DNA from: Acidobacteriaceae bacterium
GTDB taxonomy: Bacteria; Acidobacteriota; Terriglobia; Terriglobales; Acidobacteriaceae
DNA length: 9,695 bases
NCBI GenBank assembly: GCA_030044455.1
Contig: JASHVU010000736.1
Location: 1-9,695 of the forward strand
Direction of reading: 5' to 3'
Part shown: piece by piece, positions 1-6,090 of the stretch
Position numbering within the stretch: position 1 is the first letter of the stretch
Layout of the letters: each line of letters starts with the position of its first letter
Notes under the pieces: generated by a model
The model's database searches: none
Seen by the model: only the letters and a program-made list of their open reading frames with translations
What the model was told of the DNA's origin: nothing
Made by a program: the position numbers and the translations under genes

Positions 1-1784
1 TAGTTGATCGAAAGCGGGCGTCCGTTGCTCAAGATTACGACCGTTGGAGTGCCGGTGGCGACGACCGCCTTCACAAGGTCGGTCTGCGCTCCGAGCAGGT
101 CAAGGGAATCCCGATCACCAAGGTGACCTTCGCTCCAGGCCTCGCGATCGGTGCTCTCATCTTCGCCGACTACAACGATCGCCACATCGGCCTTGTGCGC
201 GGTTTCCGACGCCTGCTGAATCGAAGCAGTTTGAGTGGCTGGATCGACGAGTTCCACGCCGTCCGCCCAGAAACCGCGATATCCCGGCGGCGCGGTCGTC
301 ACTTTGCAGCCTTGTGCATACAGAACGGTCGCCTTGTTGCCCACCCGCGCTCGTATGCCGTCGAGAATGCTGATTCCGAAGCCGGGATCGCGGCTATACC
401 CGCCAAGATGAACATCGGCGGCATTCGGCCCTATCACTGCGATGGTCTTCAGTTTGGTCAGATCAAGCGGCAACAGGTTCTTATCGTTTTTAAGCAGCAC
501 GAATGCTTCGCGCGCAGCTTCAAGGGCCAATTGCCGGTGTTCCGGACTATTGTTGACGCGCTCGGCATAGTCAGGATCGACGTAGGGATTATCGAACAGC
601 CCAATGCGGAACTTTGCAGTCAGCACGCGTCCTACAGCCTCATCGAGTTTGCTCTCCGGCACGGTGCCTTGCTTCACCTGTGTAATCAGGGTGCGATACA
701 CAGGGAAGTCCGCCAGATCGAAATCAACTCCCGCATCGAGCGCCAGCCGCGCGGCTTCGGCAGAATCATGTGCCACATGATGGGTAAAAATCAGTCCATT
801 CAATGCGCCGTCATCTGATGTCACATAGCCGTCAAATCCCCAGTCGTGGCGCAGGTTCTGCCCGATCAGCCAGTGATTGATCGACGATGGAACGCCGTCG
901 ATTTCGTTATACGAAACCATCACGCTGCCTACGTGAGCTTCCTTTACAACAGCCTCAAACGGAATGAGGAAGTTCTCGCGAATGATACGTTCCGAGTAAT
1001 TGCCGGGCGCAGTGTTCGTCCCGCCTTCGGGCTGCCCATGAACCGCAAAATGCTTGGCTGTGGCCATCACATGATGCCGGTCGATGGCAAATGAATCGCC
1101 CTGAAGACCCTCCACCATTGCCACGCCCATCCGCGACACAAGATACGGATCCTCGCCGTAGGTCTCCTCAGTCCTGCCCCAGCGCGGGTCGCGCGCAATA
1201 TCCAGGTCCGGCGCGAACAATTGCCCGGCTCCACGCGAGCCGGCTTCATCGCCAATCGCCGAATAAACACGCTTCACCAGTTCTGGATCCCAGGTGCTCG
1301 CCATGCCCAGCGTCTCAGGAAAGCTTGTTGCTCCGTATTCCATGTATCCGTGCAGGCCTTCGCCGAAAAACAATGCGGGAATTCCGAGCCGGCTCTTCTC
1401 GCGCAGGTACCGCTGAACGCCGTTGCGCAGAATTGCAGCATTGCGAGGGGTCAGTTTGATCTCCGGGCCCCATTCGGCGGCGAGAGCATGCCGCGCTGTT
1501 TGATCGGTGTAGGTCCCGGTGGGATCGATCACCTGGACCTTGTTTTCCCCGCTGTCTTCTGTCCATACCAGTTCGTTGACTTTTTCTTCGAGCGTCATGC
1601 GCTTGAGAAGGTCGGCAACGCGCGCCTGAATGGGGAGGGATGCATCCTGGTAGGGAAGTTTGCCGGCCTTGGTGTCCTGATTTGTCTGGCCGCCTGCTGC
1701 GGCACTGAACAGCAAAAAACCGATGCCAACCGCGCCGGCCAACCGGAAATAAGAGCGAGAATCTGAGTTCGTGCTTGTGAACAT
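1..1784 (-). CDS. GH3 family beta-glucosidase/beta-xylosidase-type hydrolase, exported, 3' end outside window
   Basis: The reading frame runs leftward from an ATG at 1784 through 594 codons and is still open at the window edge, so only the N-terminal part is visible. A purine-rich AGGAAGGATGGA lies just upstream of the ATG. Residues 1-32 look like a Sec signal peptide: a hydrophobic core containing GIGFLLFSAAAG, then Gln. The GH3 N-terminal TIM barrel follows, with RMTLEEKV near residue 63, GEGLHGY, DPRWGRTEETYGEDPY, the KHF substrate-binding motif at 244-246, and TSDDG with Asp324 as predicted nucleophile. A GH3 C-terminal domain starts near residue 430 (FVLLKNDKNLLPL, IAVIGPNA). The acid/base is probably Glu552 in WSEGHLGDR, with Glu548 as an alternative. 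Family members release terminal glucose or xylose from beta-linked oligosaccharides; the exact substrate cannot be read from sequence. Full-length relatives with a terminal fibronectin-like domain have roughly 750-900 residues. The gene is divergent from a second GH3 gene at 2014. Confidence 0.95.
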   Translation of the reverse strand, partial: MFTSTNSDSRSYFRLAGAVGIGFLLFSAAAGGQTNQDTKAGKLPYQDASLPIQARVADLLKRMTLEEKVNELVWTEDSGENKVQVIDPTGTYTDQTARHALAAEWGPEIKLTPRNAAILRNGVQRYLREKSRLGIPALFFGEGLHGYMEYGATSFPETLGMASTWDPELVKRVYSAIGDEAGSRGAGQLFAPDLDIARDPRWGRTEETYGEDPYLVSRMGVAMVEGLQGDSFAIDRHHVMATAKHFAVHGQPEGGTNTAPGNYSERIIRENFLIPFEAVVKEAHVGSVMVSYNEIDGVPSSINHWLIGQNLRHDWGFDGYVTSDDGALNGLIFTHHVAHDSAEAARLALDAGVDFDLADFPVYRTLITQVKQGTVPESKLDEAVGRVLTAKFRIGLFDNPYVDPDYAERVNNSPEHRQLALEAAREAFVLLKNDKNLLPLDLTKLKTIAVIGPNAADVHLGGYSRDPGFGISILDGIRARVGNKATVLYAQGCKVTTAPPGYRGFWADGVELVDPATQTASIQQASETAHKADVAIVVVGEDESTDREAWSEGHLGDRDSLDLLGAQTDLVKAVVATGTPTVVILSNGRPLSIN

Positions 1785-1841
1785 GGCCGTCTTCCATCCT
1801 TCCTGTCAGTCAACTCCGAGCCTGATAATTTCAAACGCATC

Positions 1842-1859
1842 CGCCGCACACCTGCGGCG
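1842..1859. repeat. GC-rich perfect inverted repeat in the divergent GH3 intergenic region
   Basis: CGCCGCA and TGCGGCG form 7-bp perfect arms around a CACC loop. The repeat lies 57 bp upstream of the leftward GH3 start and 154 bp upstream of the rightward one. It could be an operator or a hairpin in the leftward leader. No T-run follows on either strand, so an intrinsic terminator is unlikely. Confidence 0.45.
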
Positions 1860-1943
1860 CAATTCGCCTGCAATTTTGCACCTTCAAAACGCGCACAACT
1901 TGAATCGGGCTGCAATCCAACACGATACCACCGGCGTTGCGTT

Positions 1944-1960
1944 TGCACCGGGAAAGTGCA
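1944..1960. promoter_or_regulatory. Candidate operator dyad TGCAC-N7-GTGCA overlapping the -35 region
   Basis: TGCAC at 1944-1948 and GTGCA at 1956-1960 form an inverted repeat in the interval where the -35 element of the 1974 promoter would lie. Its left part belongs to an 8-bp direct repeat, TTTGCACC, found at 1875-1882 and 1942-1949. Position suggests a repressor or activator site for the lipoprotein GH3 gene. Short arms make chance occurrence quite possible. Confidence 0.3.
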
Positions 1961-1973
1961 GATCAAAGCGGAC

Positions 1974-1979
1974 TATAAT
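1974..1979 (+). promoter_or_regulatory. Candidate -10 box of the 2014 GH3 gene
   Basis: The sequence is TATAAT, a perfect sigma-70 consensus, 34 bp before the ATG and standing out in GC-rich DNA. There is no good -35 hexamer at 16-18 bp spacing (GGAAAG at 17 bp), so the promoter may depend on an activator or another factor. Transcription would start near 1986 and give a leader of under 30 nt carrying the strong ribosome site GGGAAGGAG at 1997-2005. Confidence 0.5.
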
Positions 1980-2013
1980 TGCCGCTGCGGCCTCCCGGGA
2001 AGGAGTGCGTTCG

Positions 2014-4242
2014 ATGGAGAACACGCAGAATCGAGCACGACCCGCCAGGTTTTTTCCCGCTCTCGCTCTAACCGCGATTCTGGCCGGCTGCGGTGGAAGC
2101 TCCAGTTCCAACCAACAACAGCCGCCGCCGCCACCTTCAACTGATCCCGACCAGCGCGCCGATGCAATGCTTGCGCAAATGACGCAGGCCGACAAACTGC
2201 AGATGGTGATGGGCGGCGTGACCACCAACCTCACCTATGGATACTCCGTTCCATTTGGCGCCGGTGGATGGGTGCCAGGCAATCCGAACCTGGGCATTCC
2301 CAGCCTCTATCTTTCCGACGGAAGCGTCGGGGTGAGCGCCGGCGTGGGGCAAGCAACCGTGCTGCCTTCCGCAATTGCCAATGCAGCCAGTTGGGATTTA
2401 TCCGAAGCCACCAAGTACGGCACGGTGATCGGCACTGAGCTCGCGGACTACGGCATGAATGTCAATCTCGGCGGCAACGTGAACCTCATAGGCCGCGAAC
2501 CCCGCGACGGCCGCACCTTTGAGACCAAGGGCGAGGACCCGATTCTTGCGGGAAAGATTAACGCAGCACACATCTCCGCTATCCAGGCAGAGCACATTAT
2601 CGGAGGTATCAAGCACTTCAGCTTCAACGACCAGGAGAGCGGCAGAACCACCGCCAACGCCGTAATTGATGAGCGCGGTGGACGCGAAAGCGACCTGCTG
2701 GCCTTCGAGATCGGCGTCAAGGACTCGAACGTTCAATCGGTAATGTGTTCTTACAACCTCACCAACGGTGTCTACGACTGCGAGAACAACCACCTGCTCA
2801 ACGACATTCTCAAAGGCGATTGGGCATTCCCCGGCTTTGTGATGACCGACTGGTGGGCTGTAACCGACACCGTCGCCGGCCCCAACGCCGGGCTCGACCA
2901 GGAACAGCCCAACCGGCAGTACTTTTCTTCGCTGGGCGCAGCCGTTACTTCCGGCTCCGTTCCGCAATCGCGGCTCGACAACATGGTCCACCGCATCCTG
3001 CGCGCCATGTACCAGGTCGGCCTCTTCGACTATCCGCAGACCATCCAGCCCATCCCCGCCGAAGCCGACGCCAAGATCGCGCAGGAGATCGAAGAGACAG
3101 GCGCGGTTTTGCTCGAGAATTCAAACGGCCAATTGCCGCTGAATGCCAACACCATTCAGTCCATCGCCGTAATTGGCTCGCATGCCAACACATGGGTTCT
3201 CACCGGAGGCGGTTCAGCACAGGTCGATCCGGTTGGCGGAGGAATCACCGGTCCGCAACCCTGTCCGCCATGCTGGGCAACGGTCACCTGGGCCCCTTCG
3301 TCTCCAATGCAAGCCATTCAAGCATTGGCGCCCAATGCGCAGGTGCAATATGCCGATGGGTCAGACGCCAATGCCGCCGCCAACCTGGCTGCTTCGTCGC
3401 AAGCTGCCATCGTCTTTGTGAATAATTGGGGCAGTGAAGGCATGGATCAACCGACGCTCGGACTCACCGATTACGTCGACACCACGCCCATCAATCAGGA
3501 CGCGCTCGTCTCTGCTGTCGCGGCCGCCAATCCCCACACCATCGTCGTGATCGAGAGCGACGGGCCCGTACTGATGCCTTGGCTCAGCCAAGTCTCGGCC
3601 GTCCTTGAAGCCTGGTTTCCCGGCCAAAATGGTGGACCGGCCATCGCCGATCTGCTTTTCGGCGTCGCCAATCCATCAGGCAAGCTGCCCATCACCTTTC
3701 CGGCAGCGGATTCGCAGTTGCCCCGGCCCGTCACGCCCCAGCCGCCCGACGGTGTAACGCCCTTCAACGTGAACTATACCGAAGGTTACAACGTCGGATA
3801 CAAATGGTTCGATTCGCAGGGGCTCACGCCGCTCTTTCCTTTTGGCTTTGGGCTGTCGTACACCACTTTCACCTTCACCAACGCCAGCCTGGCCAACAAC
3901 CTGTCGTCCACGTCGAGCCCCAACTTTCAAGTTGCGTTTGCGCTCACCAACACGGGAACTGTTGCGGGATCCGAAGTTGCCGAGGTCTATCTCGGCATGC
4001 CCGCTGCACTCAATGAGCCCCCGCGACGGCTCGTGGGATGGCAGAAAATCCCATTGCAGCCGGGAGCTTCACAATCCATCACCATCGAAGTCGACCAGAA
4101 CGACTCTTCGCATCCGCTTTCGTACTGGGATACGGGCGGCAATGCATGGACGCTGGGAGCGGGAACGTACACCGTTTACCTCGGCGACCAGGATAACGTG
4201 GCCACGCTCACAACCGTGGGGACGTTTACTGTGGCACAGTGA
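2014..4242 (+). CDS. GH3 family beta-glucosidase-like lipoprotein
   Basis: This is a complete 742-residue glycoside hydrolase family 3 enzyme. The ATG at 2014 is chosen because GGGAAGGAG (1997-2005) lies 8 nt upstream and because it places a lipoprotein signal at the very N-terminus: basic n-region, hydrophobic ALALTAI, lipobox LAGC with Cys26. A Ser- and Pro-rich tether (SSSSNQQQPPPPP) follows. The barrel domain shows IGREPRDGRTFETKGEDP, the KHF motif at 200-202 and MTDWW with nucleophile Asp279. The second domain has the probable acid/base Glu475 in WGSEGMD. PFGFGLSYT precedes a C-terminal fibronectin type III-like domain (SEVAEVYLG, PPRRLVGWQKI, LQPG). The enzyme should act at the membrane surface, hydrolysing beta-linked gluco-oligosaccharides; the sugar preference is unknown. 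Spacing between KHF and nucleophile (79 residues) nearly equals that of the divergent GH3 (80), but overall sequences differ, so this is not a recent duplication. Confidence 0.95.
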   Translation: MENTQNRARPARFFPALALTAILAGCGGSSSSNQQQPPPPPSTDPDQRADAMLAQMTQADKLQMVMGGVTTNLTYGYSVPFGAGGWVPGNPNLGIPSLYLSDGSVGVSAGVGQATVLPSAIANAASWDLSEATKYGTVIGTELADYGMNVNLGGNVNLIGREPRDGRTFETKGEDPILAGKINAAHISAIQAEHIIGGIKHFSFNDQESGRTTANAVIDERGGRESDLLAFEIGVKDSNVQSVMCSYNLTNGVYDCENNHLLNDILKGDWAFPGFVMTDWWAVTDTVAGPNAGLDQEQPNRQYFSSLGAAVTSGSVPQSRLDNMVHRILRAMYQVGLFDYPQTIQPIPAEADAKIAQEIEETGAVLLENSNGQLPLNANTIQSIAVIGSHANTWVLTGGGSAQVDPVGGGITGPQPCPPCWATVTWAPSSPMQAIQALAPNAQVQYADGSDANAAANLAASSQAAIVFVNNWGSEGMDQPTLGLTDYVDTTPINQDALVSAVAAANPHTIVVIESDGPVLMPWLSQVSAVLEAWFPGQNGGPAIADLLFGVANPSGKLPITFPAADSQLPRPVTPQPPDGVTPFNVNYTEGYNVGYKWFDSQGLTPLFPFGFGLSYTTFTFTNASLANNLSSTSSPNFQVAFALTNTGTVAGSEVAEVYLGMPAALNEPPRRLVGWQKIPLQPGASQSITIEVDQNDSSHPLSYWDTGGNAWTLGAGTYTVYLGDQDNVATLTTVGTFTVAQ

Positions 4243-4310
4243 AAGCGCTGCTGGTTTACATAAGGCCTGCGCGTCTCTCCTGTCACAGACTGGGAGCAAT
4301 CGGCAAGCGT

Positions 4311-4342
4311 AGACTGCCTTCAAAGTCCGGTGAACGCAGTCT
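4311..4342 (+). repeat. Inverted repeat abutting the CDF ribosome-binding site
   Basis: AGACTGC (4311-4317) and GCAGTCT (4336-4342) are perfect 7-bp arms around an 18-nt loop. The right arm ends directly before the Shine-Dalgarno GGGGAAGG (4343-4350). In an mRNA this could fold against the ribosome site and modulate translation of the metal transporter. It does not match a riboswitch I recognise. Confidence 0.4.
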
Positions 4343-4359
4343 GGGGAAGGTTGGCTGTG

Positions 4360-5313
4360 ATGGCCTCACCGTCGAAGGTCCCGTTGGGCAAAATCGAACA
4401 GCAAAATCGAGACGCTCGTTTTGCCATGCGGCTCTCATTGGTTATCGGCGTCATTATGCTCTTCGGCAAAGTGGCAGCGTATTTCATTACGGGATCTTCT
4501 GCCATCTTCTCCGATGCAGCGGAATCGGTCGTGCACGTTGTCGCAGTCGCCTTCGCTGTTTTCAGCCTCTGGCTGAGCACAAGGCCCGCCGTTCCCGAGT
4601 TCCACTATGGATTCGAGCGAATCACTTTTTTCTCCGCCGGTTTTGAAGGCGCAATGATCGTCCTCGCCGCCGGAAGCATCATCGTTACAACCACGCAAAA
4701 ATGGAGACATGGTCTCACGCTCGATCGCCTTGGAAGCGGGGCGGTTCTCATCCTCGCCGCTGGAGTGCTGAACGCCTTGCTGGGCTGGTACCTGTTGCGG
4801 TTGAGTAAAAGAAATCATTCTTTAATTCTCGAGGCAGACAGTAAGCATGTCCTGACCGACAGTTGGACCAGCTTTGGCGTGGTTGCGGGCCTGAGGTTGG
4901 TCATGACGACCGGATGGAAGCCATTCGATCCGCTTGTTGCCTATGCCGTGGCGGTAAACATTCTGTGGTCGGGCGGCCGGCTCATGTGGCATTCCATGAA
5001 GGGATTGCTCGATTATTCCGATCCCGGGATCGGCCATGAGATACGCAACCGGCTCGACGTTATCTGCGATGAGCTGGGAGTGCAGTATCACGGAGTGCGC
5101 TTCCGCACCACCGGCTATCGGCAGATTATCGAGGTTCACCTCCTGTTCCCTCATTCGATGGCACTCGGCGATGCCCACCGGCTGGCGACAATGCTTGAAG
5201 AGCGCCTCACGATGGGTATGGACGTACCCGCGGAGGTTACCACTCACCTTGAATCTCTTGAAGATCATTCCGAGGTGCATCGCTTGCAGCACTACACGGG
5301 ACGGCCGGACTAG
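4360..5313 (+). CDS. Cation diffusion facilitator (CDF) family metal exporter
   Basis: The protein has 317 residues, about the usual CDF length. The ATG at 4360 is preferred over the in-frame GTG at 4330 because GGGGAAGG lies 9 nt upstream. Family members export divalent cations (Zn, Fe, Co, Cd or Mn) in exchange for protons across the inner membrane, usually as dimers. Six membrane segments are recognisable, followed by a soluble C-terminal domain from about residue 215 containing several histidines (244, 260, 273, 296, 303, 307). The expected TM5 metal site is present as HVLTD (His163, Asp167). In TM2 the site reads SDAAESVVH, putting Glu55 and His59 where classical FieF has Asp45 and Asp49. 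This substitution makes the metal specificity uncertain. The gene sits 117 bp after the GH3 gene and faces the minus-strand set convergently; no partner gene links it to sugar use. Confidence 0.93.
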   Translation: MASPSKVPLGKIEQQNRDARFAMRLSLVIGVIMLFGKVAAYFITGSSAIFSDAAESVVHVVAVAFAVFSLWLSTRPAVPEFHYGFERITFFSAGFEGAMIVLAAGSIIVTTTQKWRHGLTLDRLGSGAVLILAAGVLNALLGWYLLRLSKRNHSLILEADSKHVLTDSWTSFGVVAGLRLVMTTGWKPFDPLVAYAVAVNILWSGGRLMWHSMKGLLDYSDPGIGHEIRNRLDVICDELGVQYHGVRFRTTGYRQIIEVHLLFPHSMALGDAHRLATMLEERLTMGMDVPAEVTTHLESLEDHSEVHRLQHYTGRPD

Positions 5314-5320
5314 AAGTCCG
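5306..5320. terminator. Weak candidate bidirectional terminator at a convergent junction
   Basis: CGGACT and AGTCCG form a 6-bp hairpin with a 3-nt loop that includes the CDF stop codon. It lies between the convergent ends of the CDF gene (5313) and the minus-strand set (5342), where only 28 bp separate the genes. Neither strand has a following T-run, so a classical intrinsic terminator is not shown. A second small palindrome, GGAGCTCC, is at 5332-5339. Confidence 0.3.
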
Positions 5321-5341
5321 CTGTCAGGTTGGGAGCTCCGT

Positions 5342-5527
5342 TCACACCCGCTTGAAGAATCGGCTTTGAAGTAATACGCTGGCGTCTCTCGACTCCACTT
5401 GCTGCATCGGGAGTGCGGCGGAGAATTTGTACGTGCGCCCGCTGGCTGCGCCACGAACGGCGATCGGCGACGATTCAAGATAGTGGATCGCGACCTCTGT
5501 CGAGGCGTGGATGGGTGGGAATGGCAT
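5342..5527 (-). CDS. Small overlapping ORF, 61 aa, +1 frame relative to the upstream gene
   Basis: The frame from the ATG at 5527 to the TGA at 5342-5344 encodes a small protein with an ordered, domain-like sequence. It shows VAIHYLESSPIAVRG (residues 12-26), ASGRTYKFS (28-36), VESRDASVLL (44-53) and a basic end FFKRV. The pattern V-R-G-x2-S/T-G-x-x-Y-x-F followed by D-A-x-x-L-L resembles small accessory proteins I associate with prophage-type genes, but this is memory of a motif, not a search. Its first 18 codons overlap the end of the membrane-protein gene, and no good Shine-Dalgarno precedes the ATG. The frame is in fact open back to an ATG at 5743. Alternatives are a genuine small gene reading over the stop of its neighbour, or the true C-terminus of the upstream protein joined by a +1 frameshift or a sequencing indel somewhere between about 5530 and 5740. 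Confidence 0.5.
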   Translation of the reverse strand: MPFPPIHASTEVAIHYLESSPIAVRGAASGRTYKFSAALPMQQVESRDASVLLQSRFFKRV

Positions 5528-6062
5528 CGTCGGCGGAGGAATCGGGCGCGACGGAGACTGAGTCGCGACGGGAGTGTGGCGAGGAGGCTGGGGCGCGGAA
5601 GCTATAGATCTCCTCGTTTGGGTCTGGGCTGAAATGGGCCTGGCCGGAAAAGACGTCCGGCTGGTATTGGGCTGGCTGGTATTCGTAGAACTCTTCTTGA
5701 GCTCCATTCGCTTCTGTCCGCAGCACACTGTGGGTTCCTCCATGAGAAGACTGGCCGTCGGCTTGAAGGCCGGCGGATTGCTGGCTGACTCGCTCGAGCA
5801 GGCAGGCAGCGCCCGAGATGGCGAGCCATACCATGATCCAGTCGAGCCAATGGCGGGTGACGAAGAGCGCGGCCGGCGCGGCGATCCAGATGCTCAGGCA
5901 GTAAAAGCAATCCATCAGGCGTCCGGCAAAGCTCTGGCCCAGTAATGCGCGAAAGCGAACCACAATGTCTCCCGGGCCATCCTCGGCAGCCAGCAGGTGG
6001 GTAACCCGCCAGGTTGCGAGGACGGCCAGGACGAAACGCCAGGAGAGTTGAAGTACATCCAT
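5475..6062 (-). CDS. DUF1360-like membrane protein with hydrophilic tail
   Basis: The 195-residue frame starts at an ATG 28 nt after the stop of the Cys-rich gene. No strong Shine-Dalgarno is visible, which fits translational coupling. Residues 1-92 resemble DUF1360, a small membrane family of unknown function known from Bacillus and some phages. Seen here are a first hydrophobic segment (5-24) with WRVTHLL, the AEDGPGDIVVRFRALLG stretch, the CFYCLSIWI motif (Cys52, Cys55) and two more hydrophobic segments (56-70 and 73-90). The tail, residues 93-195, is polar, Pro/Ser/Gln-rich and without a recognisable fold. The last ~60 residues may be spurious if the frame actually shifts to +1, because a more protein-like sequence continues in that frame. 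A role as membrane partner or anchor for the Cys-rich protein is inference from adjacency. Confidence 0.75.
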   Translation of the reverse strand: MDVLQLSWRFVLAVLATWRVTHLLAAEDGPGDIVVRFRALLGQSFAGRLMDCFYCLSIWIAAPAALFVTRHWLDWIMVWLAISGAACLLERVSQQSAGLQADGQSSHGGTHSVLRTEANGAQEEFYEYQPAQYQPDVFSGQAHFSPDPNEEIYSFRAPASSPHSRRDSVSVAPDSSADDAIPTHPRLDRGRDPLS

Positions 6063-6090
6063 TTGTGGTCAGTCTTTCATTGGTTTGCGA

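Noticed and set aside
123..818. Plus-strand ORFs between 44 and 1766
   Set aside because: They lie opposite the GH3 gene, whose translation shows all expected catalytic motifs; the plus-strand products are shadows.
4822..5478. A 218-codon minus-strand ORF across the CDF gene
   Set aside because: It is the antisense shadow of a well-supported CDF gene and contains no recognisable domain.
5616..5622. A CCCAAAC slippery heptamer in the correct phase on the minus strand in the DUF1360-like gene
   Set aside because: A -1 shift there meets a TAG within a few codons, and the protein-like alternative sequence lies in the +1 frame, so this site cannot explain it.
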